Shown: piece after piece, positions 22,254 through 34,237 of the stretch | How the letters are laid out: each line of letters opens with the position of its first letter | Position numbering within the stretch: the first letter of the stretch is position 1 | Assembly (NCBI RefSeq): GCF_016545825.1 | Contig: NC_052621.1 | Location: 1,264,199 to 1,328,198, forward strand | DNA length: 64,000 nt | DNA from: Eucalyptus grandis | Taxonomy: Eukaryota; Streptophyta; Magnoliopsida; Myrtales; Myrtaceae | Direction: 5' to 3' | Notes under the pieces: generated by a model | Databases searched by the model: none | Seen by the model: only the letters and a program-made list of their open reading frames with translations | Told to the model about the DNA's origin: nothing | Translations under genes and position numbers: made by a program

Positions 22254-23380
22254 GCATTAAATCCATTCACTTTCTCCACGTGTGTCATTAGAAATAAGTT
22301 AAATTAATAATGGAAGGATCCGCAGTCCTCCTTATTGGTGCAGTGCAGAGAACTCAAGAATCCTTGACTTCTCTGATACTGTAAACTACTACTATCTTAT
22401 GCTAGTCACATGTGTTGTCTACGTGTTTAGTCAATTAGAGATCATGTATTCATAAATTTACTGTTAATTCATCAAATTTTCAAAAAGTAATCCTAAATTA
22501 TTCGTATGATTTCTCATGTGTACCTATGAATGCATCTTTCTGTTTCTGCTTAATCTTGGATTAATTCATTTTCTCATAATTCACAAGCAAAGGATCGGAC
22601 AACTCCCCCTCATTTCACTTGAGATCTCAAGTTTGAATTATATTGATCCCTTCTTTCAACAAAGGAGACGACACTTCAATGACAAAATTAATGATTGTGC
22701 GCTATTGCTTTGCAATTTCATCGTAATGTTTTACATTCACACCTCACATTTTACATGACTCCACAACATGTGCTTCCATGATCATTGCATACTCTCTTTC
22801 TCTATCTTATGCATGCAAAAAGATGGTTCTTTGATAGAATTCAACTGTTTGTACTTTTATTAGGGTTTTTTCACCTTACTAGAGATATCGACTTTTATTT
22901 GTCTGACTTTCCAAATCATTAAATTTAGCAACTCTCTTTAGAATTGTTGATATTTGAAAGAGTTATTACCAACTTTTATTCCGATTAAGTGACTGATAAG
23001 TTTTGCATTATTAGGTCTTATTCATGTTATTTACCAACACTTGTTTGGTTTGTTCAAATTATCATTTTTTTTCTTTATTTTTTACAAAAAAAATCTCTTA
23101 TCATTTATAAATTTCTATTTACCATTTTCACCAGCACGTGCAACTATTATATGAGAATATTAATTTTTATTGTAGTTAATTGCTTAAAAAGAAAAAGGAA
23201 AGAAAATGATAAAAAGAAAAAAATTCAAAAAAAATCGCAAAAATTGTTGACATCGGCGATTTTTAACTAAAATTAATCGGAATGATAAAATTGGCAAATC
23301 TTTCAAAAGTTTATGACTAAATTAACACAATTAAAAATTATAAGACTAAATTGACAAGTTATCAAAAAGTTTATGACTAA
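22254..23380 (+). repeat. SOT 3' flank, copy B
   Basis: Collinear with 6148-7314 at high similarity. It contains an empty site for the Mutator-like insertion (TATGATTTCTCATGTG near 22505). No gene seen. Confidence 0.8.
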
Positions 23381-24310
23381 GGACACGTTTGACAATTAGC
23401 CAAACAAGAAAATTTCTATTCTTTTGTTTCTAAAAATAGATTTAGAACATAAATCCGTTTGGTAAAATTTTTGTTCCCAAGAATAAATTTTTTTCCTCGA
23501 ATAGATTTGGAATAGAATCAAAGAGTAGAAAAATTAATTCTTTGTTCTCGGGGACAATTCCAAAAGCAAAGCCGACCTATTTTTTTCTCCTCTTCTTTCT
23601 TCTGTTCTTCTTCCCTCTCTCTTCTTCTTCCACTGCCCCCACCATTAGCTGCCGCCACCACCGCTGATTGCCGGTGACCATTGGGCGAGATTTGGCGAGC
23701 TCGCCGGAGGCTCACCCGGCCACCGGCCGAGGTGAGGCTCGCCTGCCCACCGGCGAGGCTCGCCTAAACCATGGTTGGGCGAGGCAAGGTCCATATCTAG
23801 CTAGGTCGAGCTCGCCTAGCCACCGACGGGGCTCGACCTTGACGAACCACTACGAGGTTGGCTTCGCTCGGCTAAGGCCAAGCCGACCTCGCGGTAGCCC
23901 AGCAAGGTCGAGCCCCGCCGGTAGTTGGGCGAGGCTCAACTAAGCCTTGGTTGGGCAAGCAACCTAGCCTAGATCTAGTGAGGTCGAGCCTTGCCTAGTT
24001 ATCGGCGAGGCTTAGCCGATGAGGCGTGGCCTTGTTGGGGGCAAACAACCAGCCATCCCCTAGCTGCCGATCGGCTAAAGCTTGAAGAAGAAGAGAAAGA
24101 GAAAAAATTAATAAAATTATTTAAAAATTAAAAGAAAATGATTTGGATTAGAAATTTTGAGAATGGTACCAAACGCAATTCTAGCTTGAGAGTAAAAATT
24201 TTGGACAGTTACCAAATGCCTTAAAATGCTTTAGAATTTGCTTTTGGGAACAGAATAAAAAAATCATTTTTAATTAGAAATTATTCCTGAGAACAGAATA
24301 GTTATCAAAT
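23381..24310. mobile_element. H1 element, unit B
   Basis: The left end GGACACGTTTGACAATTAGCC is preceded by TAA (23378-23380), at the same position as the H1 in unit A. The last bases of the right end and the TAA are deleted: ATCAAATG passes straight into AAAAGTTTATAAC. GC-rich core about 23690-24060. No coding capacity. Confidence 0.75.
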
Positions 24311-25491
24311 GAAAAGTTTATAACTGAAGTAACCACTATATACTAGGTTTATTATGACTTTTTGGATAATTTTCTCGACATAAAATGATTACAATCTGAA
24401 CCAAATGTTGCAAAATCATGGAAGGAAAGTTATTTAATAATTAATTGATTTCTTGCGAATTTCCTAACCTAATGAGGATGGCATGCTTTGATCATATGTC
24501 AGACGTGGACTAACTTCGATGCAAGAAAGGTAGCTCATGATTTGTACCGCTCCATCAATCAACAATATGATCGGAAATTCAGGGGTTTCAATCAAATTCC
24601 ATTATATATCATAAATTTTATTAATCATGAGAAACCAAAATGTGAGTCTTGAAGGATATAAAGTGGGTGCAGAAGCAGGGGAAAAATTAGAAATATACCA
24701 TGAAAATATATTATCTCTTAATAGAAACTCAAATCTTGGTAGCTCGACATGTGGTCACCTCTTATTATGTAAAACCAGAAATTGAGAGCGACGGGAGTTT
24801 ATGCCTGAAGAAGACAAACACCGTCGACCCCCCCCCACAAAAAACAAAAACAAAAAAAGTTTCTTTACGACCAAAAAATCTAAATTATGGATATGCCAAT
24901 TTCGACTAAACCTTTCTCATGAAGCACCGCAAGTCCCCTAAAAAAGGCCTTCCAAATTAATACAATGTGCGAATTATGTGTTTGGTGCTATCTGCAATAA
25001 GAGTTTTACCTAGCACTATATTAAAATTGATGAAGATGCGCACACAAGAAATTAATAGAAATAACTTATAAGGAATGTATTAGGGGTTCATCATTTTTCA
25101 CATGTGTTTCGAGGGTATGCAATGCCTAGAAAGCAATGAAGTCGCCAGACTCTTTGTGGCGCACATTCCTTACTTATCAATGTCGGAGATTGTCAAGCAA
25201 TTCGACTACCAGATTATCTGTCACAACCTGTTGCACATTTCTTATTTATACGAGTTAGTTAAACCTTTATTTTTTTGTTAAGTTTTCCCAATAGAAAAGT
25301 TGTCAAATTAAAAAAAAAAACAAATACATCAAATAAATTGATCATTTCTAAAAACCAATAACAAATTTAATGGATTGTTGACCCGGCAAATAAAATGTGA
25401 TAAATAAAATAAAAGTACACGCTCGTAAGTAATTTAAATAAGAAGTAGTAATACAAAATTAGTTGGTAATTCGATCCTCCAATTTTAATAA
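24311..25491 (+). repeat. SOT unit spacer, unit B
   Basis: Collinear with 11529-12790 and 40446-41715. Includes a C-run and AC-rich stretch near 24830 where the copies differ most. Apart from the SOT relic at 25141 nothing coding is seen. Confidence 0.7.
25141..25242 (+). pseudogene. sulfotransferase middle relic 3
   Basis: ARLFVAHIPYLSMSEIVKQF in frame, equivalent to the catalytic-His region; same boundaries as the relics at 16468 and 41344. Confidence 0.7.
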
Positions 25492-26030
25492 GGGCGCGTT
25501 TAGTAACCATTCTATTTCAGGAAACAATTTTTTCTGAGAAATGATTTTTTCTGTTTCTATTCTCGGGAACAATTTCTGAGAAAAAAACGCGTTTGGTAAC
25601 TTACCAAAATTTCTATTTTTGGGATATAAAATACGTTTGGTAAAATTCTTTAAAATTTTTATTTCTTTTAATTTTTTAATTTTTTTATTATTTTTTCCTT
25701 TTTTTCTTTTTTCTTTTTCCTTTTTCTTTTTCTCTTTGGCTGGTTGTTGGCCCTCATCTAGTCGATCGCCGACGCCGGCCATGGCCAAGGCTGGCGATCG
25801 GCAAAAGGAAGAAGAAAAGAGAAGAAAAAAAGAAGAGATAGAAAATTGATTCTGAAAATTGTTCCCTGGAAGAAAAAAGCTACTTTTTCTACTTCTCATT
25901 TTTTGTTCCAAATCTATTCCCAGGAACAAAAGTTTTACCAAACACGTTTCTATTCTCTTTTCGTTCCCTGGAATAAAAGAATATAAATTTTTGTATGGGG
26001 GAACATAAATTGTTTTTAACAAATAGGCCA
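25492..26030. mobile_element. H3: Tourist/Harbinger-like MITE inserted in the spacer
   Basis: A 539-bp insertion found only in unit B. The other copies of the spacer read straight through (AATTTTAATAAATGACCCAG near 41720). It is flanked by TAA at 25489-25491 and 26031-26033. It starts GGGCGCGTTTAGTAACC and ends AACAAATAGGCCA, imperfect inverted termini. Long T-rich and A-rich arms could fold back. A long antisense open frame across it is an artefact of its composition. Confidence 0.8.
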
Positions 26031-26339
26031 TAAATGACCCAGATTTTTGTAGGTGGCTAGCTCCAATGAATGGTGGCTTCTCATTATGAGAATCGAGAAA
26101 TGAGAGAAACACCATTACGTGCCTAGGTTTATGCACGTTTGAGATTTGCTTGGAATTAGCGAGAAGGTCACCAATGCGCCAACTGTGTGGTGTTGTTACT
26201 AAGACGTGGAATGTTGAATGCCAACTAAAAAAAAAATCCAATCAGGTACACAATTCCTTGGATATTATGGCCGGTACATAGGAGATATTTTGTGGTTTAT
26301 CCTACATCGATTATAGAAGGGGTTTGTGGTTGGTTTCAA

Positions 26340-27223
26340 GGATTTGGTAACCATTTTATTTTTTAGAACAATTTCTACTCAAAAATAATTTTTCCTAATC
26401 TATTCCAGACGAGTTTCTAAGCATTTCAAAACATTTGGTAATTGTACAAAATTTTTATTTCTGGAATAGAATACTTTTGATATGACCCTCAAATTTTTTA
26501 TGACTTAAGATTCTTTTAATTTTTTGATAATTTAATTCTTTTATCCTTTATTTTCTTTTCTTCTTCTTTTTTTCCCTCTAGTCGATCGCCAAGCTCAGAG
26601 GAGCCTCGCTGACTAGGCAAGGTCGAGCCTTAATAATTTTATTACATGTTTCTCTTTTTTCTTCTTCATCTTTTATCTCTGGTTAGTTGCTAGCCTCGGG
26701 GGAGCCTCGTTGGTTGGGTGAGGCTCGACCTCGCTTATATCTGGTGAGGCCGAGCACGCCCAGCCACTAATAAGGGTTGGCCTTGCCCAATCCGTGTGAG
26801 GTCAACCTCGCAATGGCCAGGCGAGGTTAGTCACTAGTGATCATTGTGGCTAGGTACGTGAGGTTGAGTTTCGCTGCGAGCTCACAAGGCTCCGACCAGG
26901 TTGTTGGACCTCGTCTAGCTGATCGCCAACCATCGTTGTAACTGATGACCAACTAGAGGAAGAAGAAGAGGAAGAAAAAAAGAAAGAAGAGAAAAGAGAG
27001 AAATAATAAAAAAAAAACATTTTGGGTTTGATTCTTGAGTTGTTCTCAAGAATAAAGAAGTAATTTTTTTTTTCTACTTCTTGAATTTATTCCAAACCTA
27101 TTTCCATGAACAAATTTATTCTTAAGAGCAAAAATTTTACCAAACAGATTTCTATTTTTTTCTTTGCTTCGGGGAATAAAAGAACATAATTAGATGCATT
27201 TTGGTCAGTTACCAAACATGCCC
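26340..27223. mobile_element. H2 element, unit B
   Basis: Starts GGATTTGGTAACC and ends AACATGCCC; the following TAA has decayed to CGA. Same position relative to the spacer as the H2 at 17155 and 42031. GC-rich core about 26580-26960. Confidence 0.65.
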
Positions 27224-28190
27224 CGAATGTGAGGGACATCCTTTGAGCTAGCTTTTACGATGAGACTTTCCATCACACTTATAAATCAACCATCAGTCCA
27301 TTTTATAACCAATGTTGGATAAACTCAAATAATCTCCCTCTCATACATCAGGCTTAGATTGAGGCCAAGTCCAGACATATTGTTAATATGATTTAGATAC
27401 TAATGTTAGGTGGTCTTGGGAGCCAACACAATGAACATGATTTGCATGAACTTGGTACATTTGTGCCCACCTTTTATCAATTATTAGATCACATGGATCT
27501 TATGAGAAGCCAACGACGTCTGCAAATGCCATGTGAATGAGGGATTTTAGCTCACATATATGGAGAGCTGAAGGTAAAGGATGTGCTAAGTTTTCCATGG
27601 ACATGTAGAGGCATGTATGAGTTTTAAGACATGTTTGGTAACCGTGGATATGTTCGGCAAAAATGAAATTCCATGAGAACAATGATCAATGGTCAGATTT
27701 TGCATCTGGTATATGCTCCTCCACAAGGACACGTGTCATGTATGCACAAAGGCGTGAGACAAGTCACGCATGCACAAAGGCAGCGACTCGTGCCTGCGCG
27801 TGGCGGTGCATGCCAACCACCTTCGCAGCGCGCAACTACGCGAGGTCCCATTCAACTAACATCAGAGAGGTCCCATCCGACCTACTGATTTGCTAATTAA
27901 GGCAAACGATCTAGTCCTAACATCGCTTAACGATACTTCTAATTGTGAAATACAACAATTGCTTGTAATCAACTAAGATATTTCTACTTACTAAAAGAAA
28001 AAGAAAAAATTTCAATAAAGGATACGAAGTCTCCTCATTTTCTCAAATAAAGACCTGAAATGAATTTTATTTTAATTAAAAACCCAAAATGGCATTAGTT
28101 ATTTCAAATAAGGGCTTGAAATAATCTTGATTTTTTCAAATAAGAGCCTGACCTTGCTGATCGTCATCATGAACCACAAAGCCCGCTCAC
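27224..28190. other. end of unit B and low-complexity spacer
   Basis: 27224-27543 matches the DNA before the N-terminal relic in the other units, but the relic itself is deleted: ATGAGGG at 27543 joins directly to sequence equivalent to 44366. 27545-27900 resembles 44370-44700. At 28030-28160 there are three imperfect copies of a TCAAATAAGGGCTTGAAAT-like word. No gene seen. Confidence 0.5.
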
Positions 28191-28400
28191 GCACGAATGC
28201 GATTCCAACGCCCCTCCATATCAGTTTCCGATCCCCAACATTATCTCATTGTTAGGTCCAAATTAGCGCACATCGGAGAGAAGCAATTCGCCCATTCAAT
28301 CCAACATTCCTTCGTCATATTCCGATCCCATCTTCATTTCGCAACACCCAAATCCACTAAAACCTCGCAAGATTCGAATTTCCAAGCTCGAATGACGTGC

Positions 28401-28725
28401 CTATTTCTGGTAACCACCGCCGATCGTGTCCATATCCTCCTCGACCTTGGCGGTCAGGTAGACCGGGGGGAACTCCTCGGGGGAGAAGCCCGGCCTCTCC
28501 TTCATCATCTTCTCCACGTCCGGCTCCCTCAGCACGGTCTTCCGGATCGGGGGCCGGTTGCAGTGCTGGTCCTGGACGAAGTACTATTGGGAATGTGGCG
28601 GGGCTTGGGACGCGGCACTCCATTGCCATGGGGATGGCCAGTTTGTACTCCGGCGAAGCGCACAGGCCGGTTACGTCCCACGGCTTCTTGAAGTAGCGGT
28701 TTAGGGTTTGCAAGACTTTCGCCAT
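28401..28725 (-). pseudogene. decayed copy of a small conserved plant protein, probably the complex I subunit P1-type family
   Basis: From ATG 28725 the minus strand reads MAKVLQTLNRYFKKPWDVTG, then CASPEYKLAIPMAME. After about 48 codons the frame breaks near 28590. In another frame it continues NRPPIRKTVLREPDVEKMMK, then EEFPPVYLTAKVEEDMDTIG and GGYQK with a stop at 28401-28403. I recall this N- and C-terminal pattern from a plant protein of about 100 aa assigned to mitochondrial NADH dehydrogenase (Arabidopsis At1g67350 family); that assignment is from memory. A central segment of perhaps 20 codons is deleted. The leader and downstream DNA are not shared with the SOT units. No clear poly(A) tract marks it as a processed copy. 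Confidence 0.6.
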
Positions 28726-30823
28726 TGCAGAGACTGCGGGAGATGTGGTGGAGGTGGAGGTCGATGCGTGAGAGTGGAGAGGCGTCGTCGTTTTGGTGCA
28801 ATCTTTTTTTTTTTTTTTACTATAAGTTCCTAATCTGTAATCCAACGTGTAATGTGTATCATCGTGGTCGAACTCTCCATGGTTCGATCAAATCCGTAAA
28901 ACCATCCAAAATTTTGACAATTTTGCTCTCACTAAATTGGATGGATTAATGGGCGAATTTTCTACACTAAAAATATACATATTTCTTTCTACCTATGATA
29001 AATTTAGTTAAAACTAGTATATTTATGGCAAATTCACTCCTAACTAATTTTTTAACCACTAAAACTCTACACCGATACATCTGTCACAAATCAGTCATGA
29101 CAAGGTCAAGCATTGCCCATTGATGGTGAGGGCTTGATGGGCTCAACCTCACCTAAAGATGGCTAGGTCAGCCTTTAGAGCAGTCTCACCTGCCTTTGCC
29201 TTTGGCTAGTCACTGATCAACAAGAACAACTAGCTAGAAGAAGGAATATATAATAAGAATTGTCCATGCGGGCATTGATTGTGCTACATTAACATCGATT
29301 AGTCAAAATTGGGCAAATGGATTAACTTAACAAATGCAAAAGGTTTATGACTCAATTAGCAACAAAATATAAAGAATGATTTAGGATTGAATTGACACAT
29401 TTGAAATAAGCTTAAGAATTTTTTTGATAATTCTTTAAAAAATTACGGTAAATGCATCACGCAAGTACATATTTTGGATTTTTGATGTAGGATAAATATA
29501 TTATATTGATACAATTTTGAGGTTTTTGATCTCGTAGAAAAAAAAAAAAAGGTTGAGATAAACGAATTTAAGGTTTTTGATGTCATAAAAAAAATTAGAG
29601 TATATGTGTTATAATGAGTATAATTTGAGATTTTTTTATGATTTTTTTCTCAAATTAATTACCTATATGTTACATATAAATTATAATCTAGGATCTTCAT
29701 TCATCTCAAACATCACTTCTCCAAATTGACCATTTTGATCGTGAATCTTGTCACGTGTTAGAATCCCCCAAAACAAACTTACTCTCATTCTAAATCCCCC
29801 GACTTTTTACCACAAAAGTAAATAGACGAGTTAGTTGAATATTTACTCTCGTGCGGTTAGTAGTCTACTTAGACACAAGTTTAGGTCTCAATTGCCCATT
29901 CACGTTGAAGAATCTTGATGCGCTGGAGGCGAGTGTAAGATCATTCTGGCTCCAAATCAACTCTCGTTTAGTGGGGTTATAATTTACTTGAATGTGAAGT
30001 GATTAAGGCTCGAATAGAAGCCCAATATTTATATAGATGCAATCACCTATTCCCAAGTCTTCTTTTATAACTAAGTGTGAATTGTAGAATCAAATTGAAC
30101 CAAGAAGAGAATTGAATTGAGCTGAACCGATTTGAAACGGTCAATATTGAGCCGTTCCCAATTCCTAAAATCCAGAACTGGTAATTATTAGTCCAATTCA
30201 CATGGATCCATCCACTCGAACTATACCGATATATATTCTAAATATCATTATTCTAAAAGCCTAATTCCCATTCTTTTCTTGCAACTCAATTACACTAGTC
30301 ACTCACTTTTAGCTTATCATGAGCTTGTTTTATTGACAAAACTTGTGTAGGGAATAGGAAAAAGAAAAAGAAAAAAAAAAGAGAGATACCGTCGGTTCTA
30401 AGACACACTTGATAATCGATCCAGGTGGGTCGGCCCTTCTAGTCCCATTGCTTGTTCCCCTTTCAAAGTGGGAATCAATTTACTTTAGAATCGATTACTC
30501 CTACTTATAATCAATGGAGAAAAAAATGTAAATCACTTGACTCTTTTTATTTTGTGGAAAATAGATTATTCACTTGTTCATTTTGCAAAAATAAACGAAA
30601 GAAAAATATCCTTACTATCTACGAAAATACTTAAGGCATGAATTATTATTGATGACGAAAGATGCTTTTCATCAACTATAATCGATTTCCTTTAGAAAAT
30701 ATTTTTAAATTATTAAATTTCTACTAAACAAATGAAGCCATAAACCCAGGCAATAATCACAACTATAGAATTCGTAAAACGAGACACATGTGCATAACAA
30801 CAGCAATCAATAACTCAAAAGAA
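28726..30823. other. intergenic, no gene seen
   Basis: AT-rich sequence with poly-T and poly-A runs (28804-28818, 29540-29552). Around 29475-29640 there are imperfect repeats of a GAGGTTTTTGAT-like word. A small GC-rich GCTCAACCTCACC patch lies near 29100-29190. Nothing in it supports a gene; it is not shared with the SOT units. Confidence 0.5.
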
Positions 30824-31081
30824 CCCACCCATGGGCAGTGTAGATGTTGTGAGTACTCTCCTTCATTGCCAAAGTCGAGAGTTTGAACTCTCTCCTTGCA
30901 TTCCGTGACTTAAGTGGGGATCTTAGGGTGGATTACAGGCCAGCCCTCGAGGTTTTACGTCTAAATAATGACTTGTGACGACGTTGGGCATCGAAGGGCG
31001 GTGTGACCCTGGTTAGCGTAAGCGAAATAGAGTCTCTGGTGGTTCCTCGGTTAACAAAAAAATAATAATCACTTAAAAGAA
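30809..31081 (+). mobile_element. SINE-like retroposon, about 240 bp
   Basis: The body (30824-31066) starts near a tRNA-like GGGCAGTGTAGATG, has a B-box-like AGAGTTTGAACTC at about 30881, and ends in TTAACAAAAAAATAAT. It is flanked by imperfect 15-bp direct repeats: AATAACTCAAAAGAA at 30809-30823 and AATCACTTAAAAGAA at 31067-31081. Mismatched repeats suggest an old insertion. The A-box match is weak. Confidence 0.55.
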
Positions 31082-31089
31082 AAATAAAT

Positions 31090-31866
31090 AAACACATGGG
31101 GGGAAAAGAAAAAGAGAGCTCTCGAAATCATCCTATCAAATCAAAACCCGAAATACGCAAAAAGGAGAAAGTAAAAAAAAAAAAAAAAAAAAAAAGGCCT
31201 CCTCCTTCCCGTTTCTTCCTCCGAGCATCTTTTGTAGTGTCCTGTGGTTTTTCTTCCGACACCAGCAGCTCCTTTCCTTCTTTCTCTGCTCTTTAAGCAA
31301 CCACCCCCTTTACATCTCCCTCCTTCCCTCTCTCTCTCGGGCTCTCTCTCGAGCTCACTCGGATCACCAACGAGCTGCTTTGCTTTCTCTCTCGCCGCCC
31401 TGCCCGTCTTCATTCCCTTCTTTCCCGTTTCCTTGCTTGGGCGCGAGATCTAGTCTTTCACCAACAAGACGGCTCTCGTTTTCTTGCTCGCGCGCGTTCC
31501 TGTGCCGTATAGCTCGTCCTCGGAGGTCTCTCGTTGGTTGCGTGTCGTTCTCGTCTTTCTGGGGAGTTACTGTGAATTCTTTTTTTCGAGATTACCCGTT
31601 TTGCCTGTGACCCGGATATTGATTCGGTGGTGGGCATTGAATCTTGTTCGGCAGGTTTTCCCGTCTCTGCCCTTCTTGATTTGTTTGCCGTGGGTTCAAC
31701 ATTGCGGCGTGCCGGCGGGGTTTTGCGCGAGGTGTCGAGCGTTCGATGTGGTTTTTGTTTGTATGGATAATCGTTTGTTGTTTGTTAGTAATAATGCCTA
31801 TTGCTGCCGATGCCGTGCTTCGCTTAACCATTTGGTTGGATTGGTGAACGGTTGTGACCCTCTTTG
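31090..31866 (+). other. orphan GC/CT-rich leader-like segment (promoter, 5'UTR and intron-like)
   Basis: Composition changes abruptly to CT-rich (31200-31460), followed by a T/G-rich stretch (31560-31866) like the first intron of a housekeeping gene leader. A possible donor is the GGTCTCTCG/GAGATC region, but no coding exon follows. At 31867 the sequence passes directly into the duplicated SOT upstream block. Open frames at 31244-31867 have no recognisable domain. I read it as the 5' end of an unrelated gene cut off by the breakpoint of unit C. Confidence 0.4.
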
Positions 31867-33002
31867 AGTGCTCCTATGAGAAGAAGCAATATCGCAGGGG
31901 TCCTATCCGGCTTACTCATCTGCTAATTAAGGCAAACCATCCGGTTCGACCGGGTCACATCAAGCACCATACTAGACAATAAGGTTGTAATCCCTCATGT
32001 CGATTTCTTCCCTGCCATAACTTCCCTTTGTCTTCTTGCACAAATGTCTACTCTAAAGCTATATGTACCACATCTCAAAGCTTTCCTCCACGAATCGCCA
32101 TGAAATGCATAACTATCTCGTCGCTATTTACTTGTTACTTGTTACAGACATGAACGACTCTGATTCAGACCAAAATCTTGCAAGCTCATGAAAGACACCC
32201 TAGAGCACTATGCCCTCTTGCCCGGAACGGAACAAGCACAAATGCTCAGTGCTCGGGACACCGACATTTTCATAAGGCGAGGTTGAAGAAAGGCGAGAAG
32301 TACTCGTACTTCTAGATTACCTGAGCACACGTGATACGGCGAATATCACGAGCGGTCTGGGGAAGAGAGGCATCGACTTGATTCTATCTAAGCCATGCGC
32401 GAGCTATTCCTTTGTTTTTGTTGAAATTCGAAGCTACGGTGCACTTATAGCTTGGAGCGCGCGCTGGCGCTACAGAGATGGAGAGTTGCCATCGAGGGGA
32501 GCGGACGGAGGTGGACAGATGCCAAGCAATTCATGGGCACGACAGCGAGCCTGCCCAACCCAATCCAACATACCCAAAAGGGCCCGAATATCAATATGGG
32601 CGGGTCAGAGATATGAAAAGCCTGGCCAAGCACGAATATGCCTGCTCCAGCCCTACTTAATCCGAATCAGAAGGTGCATGCAACCATAACCTGATCGAGT
32701 ATATCAGATTTGAGATGTACTTGGAGTCCATGAGAAGGAAATATTCGCGCCAGCCATTAAATGCCAACCAGCTGTCCAATCGCCCGACCCTAGCCACATG
32801 GATATATGCAACCTTTCAAGGAATTTGTCATACCTTTAAGGGGCAGAACATCGATTGGAATCAAATGAAGAGCCCGTGGAGATCAAGTCGTGACAAAAAC
32901 AATGAAAAACCGACCCTCGCTAGCAGCAAAAATATAAGTGCTTCACTTTCGTGTGCGTGCTTCTATTCGTGCTTAGACACCAAGCCCTGCGGTACCACCA
33001 CC
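31867..33002 (+). repeat. SOT upstream unit, copy C, with promoter of SOT4
   Basis: Collinear with 4006-5157 apart from small deletions (for example the 12 bp after GGAATT at 32824). The GC-dinucleotide tract is shorter (32457-32465). CACATG at 32795 and TATAT just after take the place of the SOT1 G-box and TATA. Ends CCACCATGG at the SOT4 start. Confidence 0.8.
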
Positions 33003-33975
33003 ATGGCGCACCGGCAACTTTCTTCGCAGCCCGCCATCATAGGTACCGATGAACATGACCAGGAGGCCATTGATGAACTAATTGCTTCGCTTCCCATAAC
33101 CAAAGGCTTGGTTTGTCCGGTCCATCGCCTTTACCAAAACTTTTGGTGCCCGATCATTGTGCTTCCCAACGTGATCACCTTCCGGCGGCACTTCAAAGCC
33201 AAAGACAAGGACATTGTCCTGGTCTCTCAGCCCAAATCGGGAACCACCAAGCTAAAGGCCTTAGCATTCTCCGTCATTAATCGCTCCCACCTAGACATCT
33301 CCAACAGGCCCTTGCTCACTTCTAACCCCCATGAAGTCGTTCCTTTCATCGAGCATAAGCTGTGGCCCGACCGCCAGGCTCTTTGCGACGCACATCCCTT
33401 ACCCATCCTTGACGGAGAACATCAAGCGATCGGATTGCTGGATCATTTACATCTGTCGAAACCCATTGGACACCGTGGTTTCCTCTTGGCACTTCTTAGT
33501 GGAGACGGTGCGGTTGGAGGACCAGCCATATTGGTCCTTGGAGGAGCATTTCGAGACCTTTTGCCAAGGGCAAGTCATGTTCGGGCCCTTTTGGGATCAC
33601 ATCACGGGTTACTGGAAAGAGAGCTTGGAGAGGCCACGCAAGGTGTTGTTCCTCAAGTATGAGGACTTGAAGGAAGATATTGCAGGACAGCTAAAGAAGG
33701 TGGCCGAGTTCGTGGGGCTTCCCTTCACTGAGGAGGAAGAAGAGGGAGGTGTGATAGAAGAGATAGCTAACTTGTGTAGCTTGAAGACCCTGAAGGACCT
33801 GGAGGTCAATAAATCCGGCAAATTAGTGGGCAGAATTGTTGAGAAGAGAAGCTTTTTTAGGAAAGGGGAGGTGGGTGATTGGGTCAACCATCTCACTCCT
33901 TCCATGGTGGATCGCCTCAATAGCATCATCCAAGAAAAGATGAGGCCCTTTGGGTTGGAATTCAAAATGTGTTGA
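33003..33975 (+). pseudogene. SOT4, sulfotransferase broken by a 17-bp deletion
   Basis: The 973-bp span is 17 shorter than SOT1. The N-terminus is normal, but the PAPS loop reads QPKSGTTKLKAL: the Trp conserved in this loop has become Lys (AAG for TGG), and NTPLL is NRPLL. At about 33370-33376 CCCGACCGCCAGG lacks 17 bases present in SOT1 and SOT3. This shifts the frame before the catalytic-His segment and gives a false tail to 33662. The rest of the gene is intact in another frame to the TGA at 33973-33975, with [14 protein letters not shown] and [14 protein letters not shown]. The start is ATG 33003 in a CCACCATGG context. The 3' flank has been invaded by a Mutator-like element. Confidence 0.9.
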
Positions 33976-34237
33976 GCGTTAAATCCATTCACTTTCTCCA
34001 CATGTGTCATTAGAAATAAGTTAAATTAATAATGGAAGGATCCGCAGTCCTCCTTATTGGTGCAGTGCAGAGAACTCAAGAATCCTTGACTTCTCTGATA
34101 CTATAAACTACTACTATCCTATGCTAGTCACATGTGTTGTCTACGTGTTTAGTCAATTAGAGATCATGTATTCATAAATTTACTGTTAATTCATCAAATT
34201 TTCAAAAAGTAATCCTAAATTATTCGTATGATTTCTC
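33976..34237 (+). repeat. SOT 3' flank, copy C, proximal part
   Basis: Matches 6148-6410 and 22254-22514 and is cut at ATGATTTCTC by the Mutator-like insertion; the distal part resumes at 38588. Confidence 0.85.

Noticed and set aside
25459..26241. 260-codon antisense frame
   Set aside because: Runs across spacer, the H3 MITE and spacer again; the other units lack the insertion, so the frame is accidental.
31244..31867. Protein-coding gene in the CT/GC-rich block
   Set aside because: Frames overlap, are rich in Ser, Pro and Phe from CT-repeats, and end at a duplication breakpoint; leader or intron character fits better.
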